12,369 nucleotides of DNA from Pseudomonadota bacterium (GTDB lineage Bacteria > Pseudomonadota > Alphaproteobacteria > Rhizobiales > Xanthobacteraceae). Below are positions 1 through 8,800 of the stretch, piece by piece. Under the pieces are notes generated by a model. That model worked only from the letters and a program-made list of their open reading frames with translations, did no database searches and was not told the DNA's origin. The translations under genes and the position numbers were made by a program. The first letter of the stretch is position 1. Every line of letters starts with the position of its first letter. The stretch covers positions 1 through 12,369 of the forward strand of contig JAEYTQ010000480.1 in NCBI GenBank assembly GCA_023433965.1, read 5' to 3'.

Positions 1-70
1 ATCCAACGTGATGCACTAGGAGCGCGAACCAAAAGAGGCAGCTGAAGGGGCGGCAACGGAGGGCGGAGCG

Positions 71-2227
71 ATGGGTTGGGGCAACGAGGAGAAGCGCGAT
101 CCAGCTCACGACAGCGAGGGCAGCACCTCGTCAGACGGCGACACCGCCAGAATTTTCACGTTTCCCGGCCGTCCCCACGGTCGAGAAAGCCGTAGCGACA
201 CATCGGTCGTTTCGCCATCGCCCGGAGAGCGACCGCAGCCCCCAAGCCCGGACGCAATGGTCCCCATCGCCGCGTCCGGAACCGTGTCAGCTGCGGCACC
301 AACGACCGCCTCCGCCACGAGACTGGACCAACCCGCCGTTCACGAAGCTGAAAGAGCGCCTCCGCGCAGCGACGCGCGCGGGGCGTCCGACAAGGCGTCG
401 ATCGGCAACGGCTCGGCCAACCCGGTTCCGGCTGGCGGAGGCGGCGGAGGGGCGGCAAGCGGCGGCGGGCGCGGCAATGGAGGCGGTGGCCAGCCCTTAC
501 ACAGGCGATCCGGCGATAATGAGTTCCGCGACGTGCTCGGCAAGGGCCTCGCCGGAGCCCGACGCAATCTCGTCACCGTCGGCATCTTCTCGGTGATGGT
601 CAATCTGCTCGTACTGGCGATCCCCGTCTACCTCTTCAACATGTCGGATCGCGTTCTGACCAGCCGCAGCACCGATACGCTCGTCATGCTCACGATGATC
701 GTCGTCGCCGCGATTGCCGCTCACGTGCTGATGGACATGCTCCGCCGCATCATTCTGATGCGCGTCGCCGTGGACACGGAAGCACGGCTCGGCGGCCCGG
801 TTTTGAGTGCCGCCGCGAGGGCCGCCCAGACCGGATCGAGCCGCGAATTTCAAACGCTTGCAGATCTCCAGCACTTGCGCTCGTTCATCACTGGGCCGGT
901 GGTACTCACGATGTTCGACGCGCCGATCACACCAATCTACTTCGCCGTCGTATTTCTCGTTCATCCGCATCTCGGACTGATCGTCCTATCCTCCGGAGTG
1001 CTGTTGATGGGCGTGGCCTTGCTCAATCAGAGGATCACGGCGCTGCCGTTCACGAGGGCCAATGCGTTCGGAGCGCGCGCAAATTTGCAGGCCGAAGCCA
1101 TGGCGCGCAACGCGCAGGTCATCAACGCGATGGGGATGATCCCGGAGGGAGTCCTTGTTTGGGGACGTGAGACCGTCGAGTCCCTGAAGGAACAGGTGAT
1201 CGCTCAGGACCTCAACATCCTGATGACCGGGATATCCAAGTTCCTGCGACTTTGTACGCAGATCGCGATCCTCGGCTGGGGCGCCTGGCTTGCCCTCGAA
1301 GGTCAATTGACCGGCGGCATGATCATCGCAGGCTCGATCGTTGCCAGTCGCGCCCTTGCTCCCCTCGAAGGCACCATCGAGGGCTGGCGCAACTTCGTCC
1401 AGGCGCGATCCGCTTACGGCCGCGTAAAAGCTTTGCTCCAGAACTCTCCGCTCAATCTCGAACGTCTTCGGCTTCCGCGCCCGCAGGGTCACCTCAGCGT
1501 GGAGCGAGTTCTCTACGTCCCTCCGCCGACCAAAAAAGTCATCCTCAACGGCATCAGCTTCCAGCTCCAGCCTGGCGAGTCGCTGGCCATCGTCGGCGAC
1601 TCCGGTGCCGGCAAGACCATGCTGGCCCGCATGCTCGTGGGCTCAATCATCCCGACGGCAGGCAATGTGCGGCTGGACATGATGGATCTGCGAAACTGGG
1701 ACCCAAGGCAGTTCGGCGAGAGCTGTGGTTATCTTCCGCAGGACGTCCAGCTCTTCCCCGCGTCGATCAAGGCCAACATTGCGCGGATGCGCGAGGATGC
1801 AATCGACGCCGACATCTTTGACGCCGCGGAGCTCGCAGACGTACACGAGATGATCTCCAGCTTCGCGCAGGGATACGAAACCATCGTCGGCATGGACGGA
1901 AGCCCACTGTCCGGCGGTCAGAGGCAGCGCATCGGACTCGCCCGCGCATTCTACGGCAATCCTCGGCTGATGGTGCTGGACGAGCCGAATTCGAATCTCG
2001 ACGCAGGCGGCGAGCGCGCCTTGGCCAAGGCCCTTATCCGCGCCAAGGAACGCGGGATCACCGTCGTCGCCGTGACGCAACGGGCGGCACTGCTGCGAAG
2101 CGTCGACAAGATCATGATCCTGAGCAACGGGGCGGTTCAGGCCCTCGGAGCAAGAGACGAGATCATCCCGCTCATCACCGGACGGAAGCCAAACGGCGGA
2201 GACGGTCCACCCATATTGAACTCCTAG
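71..2227 (+). CDS. Type I secretion system permease/ATPase (PrtD-like ABC transporter) with long disordered N-terminus
   Basis: This is the inner-membrane ABC exporter of a type I secretion system. It uses ATP to drive an unfolded substrate through a channel completed by the HlyD adaptor encoded next door and an outer-membrane TolC-like protein. Residues 1 to about 149 are low-complexity (Ser, Pro, Ala, with a Gly-rich run at 122-140) and look disordered. The conserved part starts near Asn150, with hydrophobic membrane segments from about 165 to 440. The nucleotide-binding domain shows Walker A GDSGAGKT (509-516), Q-loop Gln557, signature LSGGQ (613-617), Walker B ending in Asp637-Glu638 and the D-loop NSNLD typical of PrtD relatives. 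The H-loop position carries Gln670 (VTQRAALL) where His is usual. The ATG is preceded by GGAGGG (58-63) and GGAG (65-68). The 718 residues exceed a typical PrtD (about 570-590) because of the extension. No C39 peptidase domain is seen. The substrate is unknown. Confidence 0.93.
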   Translation: MGWGNEEKRDPAHDSEGSTSSDGDTARIFTFPGRPHGRESRSDTSVVSPSPGERPQPPSPDAMVPIAASGTVSAAAPTTASATRLDQPAVHEAERAPPRSDARGASDKASIGNGSANPVPAGGGGGGAASGGGRGNGGGGQPLHRRSGDNEFRDVLGKGLAGARRNLVTVGIFSVMVNLLVLAIPVYLFNMSDRVLTSRSTDTLVMLTMIVVAAIAAHVLMDMLRRIILMRVAVDTEARLGGPVLSAAARAAQTGSSREFQTLADLQHLRSFITGPVVLTMFDAPITPIYFAVVFLVHPHLGLIVLSSGVLLMGVALLNQRITALPFTRANAFGARANLQAEAMARNAQVINAMGMIPEGVLVWGRETVESLKEQVIAQDLNILMTGISKFLRLCTQIAILGWGAWLALEGQLTGGMIIAGSIVASRALAPLEGTIEGWRNFVQARSAYGRVKALLQNSPLNLERLRLPRPQGHLSVERVLYVPPPTKKVILNGISFQLQPGESLAIVGDSGAGKTMLARMLVGSIIPTAGNVRLDMMDLRNWDPRQFGESCGYLPQDVQLFPASIKANIARMREDAIDADIFDAAELADVHEMISSFAQGYETIVGMDGSPLSGGQRQRIGLARAFYGNPRLMVLDEPNSNLDAGGERALAKALIRAKERGITVVAVTQRAALLRSVDKIMILSNGAVQALGARDEIIPLITGRKPNGGDGPPILNS

Positions 2228-2230
2228 ATC

Positions 2231-3604
2231 ATGTCGGGTCATCCAATGTCGAACGACCTCGTCATACATGAACGATCTTCCCAGGCGCCCTGGTATGCGA
2301 GTCTTCCCCGCACCACGCGGCTTCCCACCGTGGCCGGCATCATCGTGATGGCGGTAATGCTGTGCGGCTTCGGCATCTGGGGCAACTTTGCTCCCATTGC
2401 CGGTGCGGTCGTCGCTTCCGGCGTATTCGTCGCCACCGGGCAGAACAAGATCATCCAGCATCTCGAGGGTGGGGTGATCCGGACCATCCATGTCCGGGAA
2501 GGCGATCTGGTGGAGCAGAAGCAGCTGCTCGTCGAGCTCGACGACACCGCCCCTCGCGCGGAGTTGCGGCGTCTATACCTGCGAAGCCTGCGCCTAAGCG
2601 CGATGGTTGCCAGGCTTCAGGCGGAGATGCGCGAGGATGAGGAGATCCAGTTTCCGCAACCGGTTCTCTCGGCCGCAAGCGAGCCGGAGATTGCGGAGAT
2701 CATCGAAAGTCAGAAGCTCACCTTCGACGCGCGCAAGAACAACCTGAATAGCGACATCGCCGGCATCGAGGAGGGCATCAACGCGCTCAGCGAGCGAATT
2801 CAAGGCTCGAACGTGCAGCTCGAGGGCGTACGGCGACAGATTGTCTTGCTGGACGACGAGATCGATACCAAACGACATCTGCTGCAGACGGGTCTCGTTC
2901 GCAAGCCCGAACTACTGGTCCTTCAGCGCACAAAGGCCAATCTTGAAGGCGAAATCGGTCGCATCCTCGGCGAAATCGGCGACGCCAGGGAGCGTATTGC
3001 GCGCTCGAAGGAACAGATCAACGGCGTGCGCAAGACCGCGATCAAAGCCGCCGTGGAACAGATGCACGAGGCGCGAGGCGAGCTTGCGGATGTCCGAGAG
3101 CGGATGCTCGCCGCACAAGGCGTGCTGGACCGTGTTCGGATCACCGCGCCGGTCAAGGGCGTCGTCGTCAAGCTGCGCTATCACACACAGGGCGGCGTGG
3201 TCGAGCCTAGCAAGACCATCATGGAAATCCTGCCTCTTCAGGAAGAGCTGATCATCGAGGCTCGCATCCGGCCGCAAGATATCGACACTGTGAAAAACGG
3301 ACAGCACGCGATGGTTCGCCTGACGGCACTCAACCAGCGGATTACGCCGATGATCTCGGGCAACGTGATCTATCTGTCCGCCGACACGCTGGCCGACGAA
3401 CGCAAATCACAGCAGGTCGGACCGACCGACATCTATATCGTACGCGTCAAGCTCGACAGATCCGAAGCGATGGCCATTCCTGATTTCAGCCCCACACCGG
3501 GCATGCCGGTCGAGGTCTACATCAAGACCCACGAGCGGACCTTTTTTCAATACGTCGTGAAGCCGATTCACGACAGCATGATGCGGGCATTCCGGGAGAG
3601 GTGA
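2231..3604 (+). CDS. HlyD/PrtE-family type I secretion periplasmic adaptor subunit
   Basis: This is the membrane fusion protein of the type I system. It is anchored in the inner membrane and bridges the periplasm between the ABC exporter and the outer-membrane channel. A single membrane helix lies at about residues 34-56 after a short cytoplasmic N-terminus. The first lipoyl half-motif follows at about 77-105 ([13 protein letters not shown], then LLVELDD). A long helical, charged coiled-coil region spans about 106-290, followed by the second lipoyl half and a beta-barrel. The C-terminus ([19 protein letters not shown]) has the usual ending of type I adaptors. At 457 residues it is of normal family size. 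Only ATC separates its ATG from the exporter stop TAG, so translational coupling is likely. Neither this ATG nor the in-frame ATG at 2246 has a clear Shine-Dalgarno sequence, so the start is uncertain by five residues. Confidence 0.94.
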   Translation: MSGHPMSNDLVIHERSSQAPWYASLPRTTRLPTVAGIIVMAVMLCGFGIWGNFAPIAGAVVASGVFVATGQNKIIQHLEGGVIRTIHVREGDLVEQKQLLVELDDTAPRAELRRLYLRSLRLSAMVARLQAEMREDEEIQFPQPVLSAASEPEIAEIIESQKLTFDARKNNLNSDIAGIEEGINALSERIQGSNVQLEGVRRQIVLLDDEIDTKRHLLQTGLVRKPELLVLQRTKANLEGEIGRILGEIGDARERIARSKEQINGVRKTAIKAAVEQMHEARGELADVRERMLAAQGVLDRVRITAPVKGVVVKLRYHTQGGVVEPSKTIMEILPLQEELIIEARIRPQDIDTVKNGQHAMVRLTALNQRITPMISGNVIYLSADTLADERKSQQVGPTDIYIVRVKLDRSEAMAIPDFSPTPGMPVEVYIKTHERTFFQYVVKPIHDSMMRAFRER

Positions 3605-3630
3605 CGAGAGTTCGCGACCCGAAAAAATAC

Positions 3631-3634
3631 GGAG
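3631..3634 (+). promoter_or_regulatory. Ribosome binding site for the GTG-started acyltransferase-TPR gene
   Basis: GGAG sits 10 nt before GTG at 3645. It decides the non-ATG start: the first in-frame residues (MHIDLIEKLEDF) look like native protein, and no ATG with a better site is present close by. It lies in the 40-bp gap after the HlyD-family stop codon. No promoter or terminator is evident in that gap, so read-through from the secretion genes is likely. Confidence 0.6.
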
Positions 3635-3644
3635 TAAAGCCACC

Positions 3645-5195
3645 GTGCACATCGATCTCATAGAGAAGCTCGAAGACTTCGCGCGAATTGAGGACAACTG
3701 GAACGCCGTGTATGACGCGGACCCTGACGCGCAGATCTTTCTATCGTGGAAATGGCTGGCGGGATGGCTTCGGCAGATCGCAGGGCCCTGGATGATCCTG
3801 GCCGCCCGGGAGACTGACGAGGACGGCGCTCCATATGTCGCCTTCTGGCCATTGCGAACCTACTTCAAGTCGGCCGACGGGAAGTTCCGCAATGAGCTCA
3901 ACATGGCGGGCAATTTTTCCGCCGACTATACTGGCATTCTGTGCGCCTCCCGCTTCGAAAGCCAGGCAATCCCGGCCTTCGCAAGGCAGCTCAAGCGCAT
4001 GAACTGGGCGCGCGTGAACCTCGAGAACATTCGCTTGTCCGAGACACGACTTCGCCTGCTCATGGCGTATTTTCCGAAAGCGAAATTTCGACATGATGAG
4101 AGCAATCGTATCAACAAGGTCGACGGCATAGATAACAATGTATGTCCGTTCGCTTCACTCCCGGCCGAATGGGACGCATACCTCGACGGGCTGAGCGCCA
4201 ATACGAGACAGAAGATCCGGCGCCTGCTCAAGCTGGTAGGCCCCTCGGGAGAGTTTCGCATCACCGAGGCGACGAGCGAAACGATCGATCGCGATCTCAA
4301 CACGCTTCTCCGGTTCTGGGAAACCAAGTGGCGCCCGCGCAAAGGCGATCTCGTGGACAAGCTTGTCCGTTCAAACCGCGCCATGTTGACCACGAGTTAC
4401 AGGGCGGGCCTGCTGTTCTTGCCGACGCTGTGGCAGAATGATCGGCCTCTCGCGGCTCTTGCCATCCTGATCGATCCAAGAAAACACAGCTACTTGTTCT
4501 ACATGACCGGCCGGGACGAAAGTTACGACGGACCGCCGCCCGGAGTAATATTGCATGCTTACAGCATTCGCCGGGCCATCGCCGGCGGCTTCGTGGAGTA
4601 TGATTTCCTCCGGGGAAACGAGCCTTACAAGTATTCGTTTGGAGTCAAGGAACGACGCATTCGCAGCATTGCCATCAGCACGAGAAGCGGCCTCAATCTT
4701 GGCGGCCGACTTGACCGGAGAACCATCGCCGAGGCCCTCGATGAGGCGACCAGGTTGCATCAGGCCGTCAAGCTCTCCGACGCGGAACGCGGCTACCGGC
4801 AGATCCTCGATGTCGAGCCAGGAAATGCGGACGCGATCCACCGCCTTGGCCAGCTCTATGCAACGCGAAGCAATCACGCCGCGGCAAAGCGACTGTTCAA
4901 GCTGCTTACGACAATCAGGCCCGAGACGCACAAATCCTGGCTCTGTCTTGCACAATCCTGCGAGGCTCTCGACGAGCAACTGGAAGCCGCCCGCAGCTAC
5001 CGAGAAGTGATCAGGTTGCAGCCGAATGCACCCGACGCATTCACCGCCCTGGGGAGAGTTCTCGTCAAGCTCGAGCTCATTCGAGAATTCGACGAGGCGC
5101 TCGCCGTGGTTCTCGGCGAGGCGGACCACCAACCCGACAAACCGGAGTCCACCATGCGCATCCAGCCGGCCAGAGATACAAGGGACGAGCGCTAA
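3645..5195 (+). CDS. BioF2/CelD-like GNAT acyltransferase fused to C-terminal TPR repeats
   Basis: Residues 1 to about 350 resemble the Acetyltransf_6 (BioF2-like, FemAB-related, formerly CelD-type) GNAT fold. The clearest marks are NTRQKIRRLLK near 187 and the family hallmark YDFLRGNEPYKYSFG starting at Tyr319, after the helix HAYSIRRAIAGGF. Residues from about 375 to 476 form roughly three TPR-like helix pairs (for example AERGYRQILDVEPGNADAIHRLGQLY), which usually serve protein binding. No signal peptide or membrane segment is seen, so it is probably cytoplasmic. Proteins with this GNAT fold transfer acyl or aminoacyl groups in cell-envelope or polysaccharide pathways; the substrate here is not known. 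It lies 40 bp after the secretion adaptor on the same strand and probably shares its transcript. That suggests action on the exported protein or a surface polymer, but this is inference. The start is GTG with GGAG upstream. The domain call is fairly sure, the role is not. Confidence 0.82.
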   Translation: MHIDLIEKLEDFARIEDNWNAVYDADPDAQIFLSWKWLAGWLRQIAGPWMILAARETDEDGAPYVAFWPLRTYFKSADGKFRNELNMAGNFSADYTGILCASRFESQAIPAFARQLKRMNWARVNLENIRLSETRLRLLMAYFPKAKFRHDESNRINKVDGIDNNVCPFASLPAEWDAYLDGLSANTRQKIRRLLKLVGPSGEFRITEATSETIDRDLNTLLRFWETKWRPRKGDLVDKLVRSNRAMLTTSYRAGLLFLPTLWQNDRPLAALAILIDPRKHSYLFYMTGRDESYDGPPPGVILHAYSIRRAIAGGFVEYDFLRGNEPYKYSFGVKERRIRSIAISTRSGLNLGGRLDRRTIAEALDEATRLHQAVKLSDAERGYRQILDVEPGNADAIHRLGQLYATRSNHAAAKRLFKLLTTIRPETHKSWLCLAQSCEALDEQLEAARSYREVIRLQPNAPDAFTALGRVLVKLELIREFDEALAVVLGEADHQPDKPESTMRIQPARDTRDER

Positions 5196-5216
5196 ACGCC
5201 GAACATTGCCCGCACT

Positions 5217-5672
5217 TCAAAACGGCAGCGCCACGCTGGTCTTGATTTCCTTCAGCACCACGTTACTGCGGACGTAGCGGATGCCGGGGATGCGGAACAT
5301 GAACTCGTCGAGGAAGCGGTTGTAGGCCGCCATGTCCTGCACGACGACGCGCAAATGATAGTCGGCATCGCCCGTGGTCGCAAAACACTCCAGCACCTCG
5401 CGGCGCTTGGTGACGCTGGCCACGAATTCGTCGACGAATTTCGCATCATGCCGCTCCAGGGAGACGTGGAGGATGGCGGACATTGCAAAGCCCGCCTGCT
5501 CGCGCGCAACCAGCGCAGCATAACCCTGGATGACGCCGCTCTCCTCCAGCGCCCGCACCCGGCGCCAGCAGGCCGAGGTGGACATCCCGACCTCGTCCGC
5601 GAGCTGTTGATTGGTGGCGCGGCCGTCCTTCTGGAGATGGGCGAGAATCCGCGTGTCCTGTTCTTCGATCAT
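5217..5672 (-). CDS. Lrp/AsnC-family transcriptional regulator
   Basis: A 151-residue feast/famine regulator with the standard two-domain layout. The N-terminal winged helix-turn-helix covers about residues 3-52 (ILAHLQKDGRATNQQLADEV, then STSACWRRVRALEESGVI). It is followed by the C-terminal RAM ligand-binding and oligomerisation domain, with the family marks TTGDADYHLRVVV and the closing beta strand SNVVLKEIKTSVALP. The chosen ATG at 5672 has GGGGGAGG 4 nt upstream (5677-5684). A longer reading to 5834 is open, but its extra 54 residues do not resemble the family and would span the promoter region. The gene diverges from the indolepyruvate oxidoreductase, and regulators of this type often control the adjacent amino-acid or 2-oxo acid gene and themselves. 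Its stop lies 21 bp from the end of the convergent acyltransferase gene. The ligand, perhaps an aromatic amino acid, is inferred only from the neighbour. Confidence 0.93.
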   Translation of the reverse strand: MIEEQDTRILAHLQKDGRATNQQLADEVGMSTSACWRRVRALEESGVIQGYAALVAREQAGFAMSAILHVSLERHDAKFVDEFVASVTKRREVLECFATTGDADYHLRVVVQDMAAYNRFLDEFMFRIPGIRYVRSNVVLKEIKTSVALPF

Positions 5673-5686
5673 GAGACCTCCCCCGC

Positions 5687-5699
5687 GGTAGATGCTACC
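5687..5699. repeat. Short inverted repeat GGTAG-ATG-CTACC over the lrp -10 region
   Basis: Five-base arms with a 3-nt spacer overlap the proposed lrp -10 hexamer. A related dyad, TAGGT-AAG-ACCTA, lies at 5755-5767 on the oxidoreductase side of the spacer. They may be secondary regulator sites, but arms this short also arise by chance. Confidence 0.3.
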
Positions 5700-5720
5700 A
5701 CAAATGCCAATATTTTGCAA
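5692..5720 (-). promoter_or_regulatory. Candidate sigma70-type promoter of the Lrp/AsnC gene
   Basis: Read on the minus strand, TTGCAA (complement of 5715-5720) and TAGCAT (complement of 5692-5697) are separated by exactly 17 nt. Each matches the -35 and -10 consensus at four of six positions. Transcription would begin near 5685, just before the ribosome binding site GGGGGAGG at 5677-5684, giving a very short leader. The call is by eye only. Confidence 0.45.
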
Positions 5721-5723
5721 AAT
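5712..5723. promoter_or_regulatory. Perfect 12-bp palindrome ATTTTGCAAAAT, candidate Lrp/AsnC operator
   Basis: ATTTTGCAAAAT is identical to its reverse complement. It stands out as an AT-rich island in GC-rich DNA, midway in the divergent spacer between the regulator and the oxidoreductase. Members of the Lrp/AsnC family bind AT-rich imperfect dyads of about 13-15 bp. The palindrome contains the -35 hexamer of the proposed lrp promoter, so binding would fit autoregulation. It lies about 100 bp upstream of the oxidoreductase start, where activation is possible. Confidence 0.5.
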
Positions 5724-5754
5724 TCTACCGAAGCAGTGCGACTGGACGGGAAAA

Positions 5755-5767
5755 TAGGTAAGACCTA
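5755..5767. repeat. Short inverted repeat TAGGT-AAG-ACCTA upstream of the oxidoreductase gene
   Basis: Five-base arms flank a 3-nt spacer, ending 56 bp before the oxidoreductase ATG. It shares the GGTA/TACC core with the dyad at 5687-5699 and could be a further regulator half-site pair. No convincing -10/-35 pair was found for the oxidoreductase gene. Confidence 0.25.
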
Positions 5768-5823
5768 CCAGCGGCCCCGGCATAACCTTCCAGCATTGGG
5801 CAGGATGTCGCACGAGGTCCGCC

Positions 5824-8800
5824 ATGGACGCCATTCCATCACTCGACAGCTACGAGCTCTCCGACCGCTATGAGCGCGAGGGGGGCCGCGTCTTCCTCAC
5901 GGGCACGCAGGCCATCGTTCGTATTGCGCTCGACCAGGCGCGACGAGACCGCGCAGCCGGCCTCAACACCGCGGGCTTCATCTCCGGCTATCGGGGCTCG
6001 CCGCTCGGCGGCATCGATCTCGAGCTCTGGCGCATCCAGGAGCGGCTGAAGCGGGACCGCATCGAATTTCTTCCCGCCGTGAACGAGGATCTCGCCGCAA
6101 CAGCCGTGCTGGGCTCGCAGCAGGTCGAGACGCAAGCCGACAGAGACGTCGATGGCGTTTTCGGGCTCTGGTATGGCAAGGGTCCGGGCATCGACCGCTC
6201 GGGCGATGCGCTCAAGCACGGCAATGCCTACGGCTCCTCGCCGCATGGCGGCGTGCTGGTGGTCGCCGGCGACGACCATGGTTGCGTCTCCTCTTCGATG
6301 CCACACCAGTCCGACGTCGCCTTCATGAGCTGGTTCATGCCGACGCTGCATCCGGCCAACGTCGGGGAATATCTCGCATTCGGCGAATATGGCTATGCGC
6401 TGAGCCGCTTTTCCGGCATGTGGGTCGGCTTCAAGGCGATCTCCGAGATCGTGGAATCGGGCGCATCCGTTGCGCTGCGACCGCCCCGTGCCTTCCGCGC
6501 GCCCGACTTCACGCCCCCGCCCGGCGGCCTGCACTATCGCTGGCCCGACCTGCCGGGCCCGCAGATCGAGGAACGGCTGGAAGCCAAGAAGCACGCGGTC
6601 TACGCCTTCGCCAAGGCCAACCCGATCGACCGCCGCATCTACGATATTCCCGGTGCCACCTACGGCATCGTCACCACGGGCAAGGCGCATCTCGACCTGA
6701 TGGAGGCGCTGCGGCTGATGGGCCTCGATGAAGCCGCCTGCCGCCGCATCGGCATCGATATCTACAAGGTCGGCATAGTCTGGCCGCTGGCGTTGCATGA
6801 CGCCATGGAGTTCGTGAAGGGCAAGCGCGAGATCTTGGTGGTCGAGGAGAAGCGCGGCATCATCGAGAGCCAGTTCAAGGAATATTTCTACGACTTTCCC
6901 GGCAGCAAGCCCGAACGGATGGTCGGCAAGCATAACGAAACCGGCGCAAGGCTGATCTCCTGGATCGGTGAACTGTCGCCGCGGGCGCTCGCATCGGTGC
7001 TCGCGCGCCGGCTCGACCCTATGTTTCCGGGCCTCAATCTCGCCGCGCGCGCAGCCGCCTTGATGCCGGAAGCCGCGCGCACGATCAACGTTGGCGGCGC
7101 GACGCGCACGCCCTATTTCTGCTCGGGGTGCCCGCACAACACGTCAACGAAAGTGCCGGAGGGATCGAAGGCCCTGGCCGGCATCGGCTGCCACTTCATG
7201 GCGAGCTGGATGGATCGCGAGACCTCCTCGCTGATCCAGATGGGCGGCGAGGGCGTGAACTGGGCGGCGTCGTCGAGATTCACCGGCCGCAAGCACATCT
7301 TCCAGAATCTCGGCGAAGGCACTTATTACCACTCGGGCTCGATGGCCATACGGCAGGCGATCGCGGCCAAGGCCAACGTTACCTACAAGATCCTGTTCAA
7401 CGACGCGGTGGCGATGACCGGAGGTCAGCCGGTCGACGGCCCCGTCAGCGTCCATGCCATTGCCCACAGCGTCCGCGCCGAAGGTGTGACGCGCATCGCC
7501 TTGGTGTCGGACGATCCCGCGCAGTTCAGCCCGGCCGATCTGCCGGCCGGCGTCACCATCCATCCCCGCGAGGAGATGGATACCGTGCAGCGCGAGCTGC
7601 GCGAGGTTCCCGGCGTCTCGGTGCTGATCTATCAGCAGACCTGTGCGACCGAGAAGCGGCGCCGGCGCAAGCGCGGACAAATGGCCGATCCCAAGCGCTT
7701 CGCCTATATCAACGACCTCGTCTGCGAGGGGTGCGGCGACTGTTCGGTCGAATCCAATTGTCTCAGCGTCGAGCCGAAGGAGACGCCGTTTGGCCGCAAG
7801 CGGCAGATCAATCTGTCGGCCTGCAACAAGGATTTTTCCTGCCTCAACGGCTTCTGCCCGAGCTTCGTCACGCTCGAGGGAGCGACCCGCCGGAAGAAGA
7901 GTGCCAGCGAGATCGACGCGGTCGATCGCGCCGCCGCCCTGCCCCTCGCTTCGCCGGCAACGCTCGACCGGCCCTATGACCTGCTGGTGACCGGCGTCGG
8001 CGGCACTGGCGTGATCACCGTCGGCGCGCTGATCGGCATGGCCGCGCATCTGGAACGCCGCGGCGTTTCGGTGCTCGATTTCACCGGCTTCGCGCAGAAA
8101 TTCGGCCCGGTGCTGAGCTACATCCGTCTGGCCGCTTCGCCGCAAGCGTTGCATCAGGTCCGCATCGACCAGGGCGCGGCCGATGCGTTGATCGGCTGCG
8201 ACCTCGTGGTCAGCTCCTCGCCGAAGGCCTCCGGCACCTATCGCTGCGGCACCCGCGCAACCGTCAACACCGCGGAGATGCCGACCGGCGACGTGGTTCG
8301 CTTCTGCGACGCCGATCTCGCTTCGCCGGCCCGCCTGCGCGCAATCGGCCATGTCGTCGGCGAGCACAATCTCGACACGATCGACGCCAATGCGCTGGCC
8401 GAGCGCCTGCTCGGCGATACCGTCTATGCCAACATCATCATGCTGGGCTTTGCCTGGCAGCATGGCCTCGTCCCTGTCTCGCTTGCCGCGCTGCTGCGCG
8501 CGATCGAGCTCAACGGCGTCGCAGTCGAACGCAACAAGCAGGCCTTCGCCTGGGGGCGACTCGCCGCAGCCGATCCGGACTTCGTGCCGAAGGCGAACGA
8601 TCAACCCGAAGCCGAGACGCTCGACCGGCTCATCGCGCGGCGAGCCGAGTTCCTGACGGCCTATCAGAACGAGGCCTATGCGGCTCGCTACCGCACGATC
8701 ATCGCCGGAGTCCGCAATGCCGAGGCGAAGCTGAACAGCGAGGCGCTGACCGAGGCGGTCGCGCGCAGCCTGTTCAAGCTGATGGCCTACAAGGACGAGT

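Noticed and set aside
424..493. Gly-codon-rich tract as a tandem DNA repeat or recombination hotspot
   Set aside because: The GGC/GGA/GGG codons are irregular with no fixed repeat unit. It is better explained as a Gly-rich linker in the protein.
1643..2491. 282-codon minus-strand open frame spanning the exporter/adaptor junction
   Set aside because: It lies opposite conserved ATPase motifs and the adaptor membrane segment, with no recognisable protein features of its own.
5673..5834. N-terminal extension of the Lrp/AsnC protein up to 5834
   Set aside because: The extra 54 residues are unlike the family, would overlap the oxidoreductase start and bury the promoter palindrome. The ATG at 5672 has an excellent ribosome binding site.
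5355..5873. 172-codon plus-strand frame across lrp and the divergent spacer
   Set aside because: It is antisense to a well-supported regulator and has no family features or ribosome binding site that stands out.
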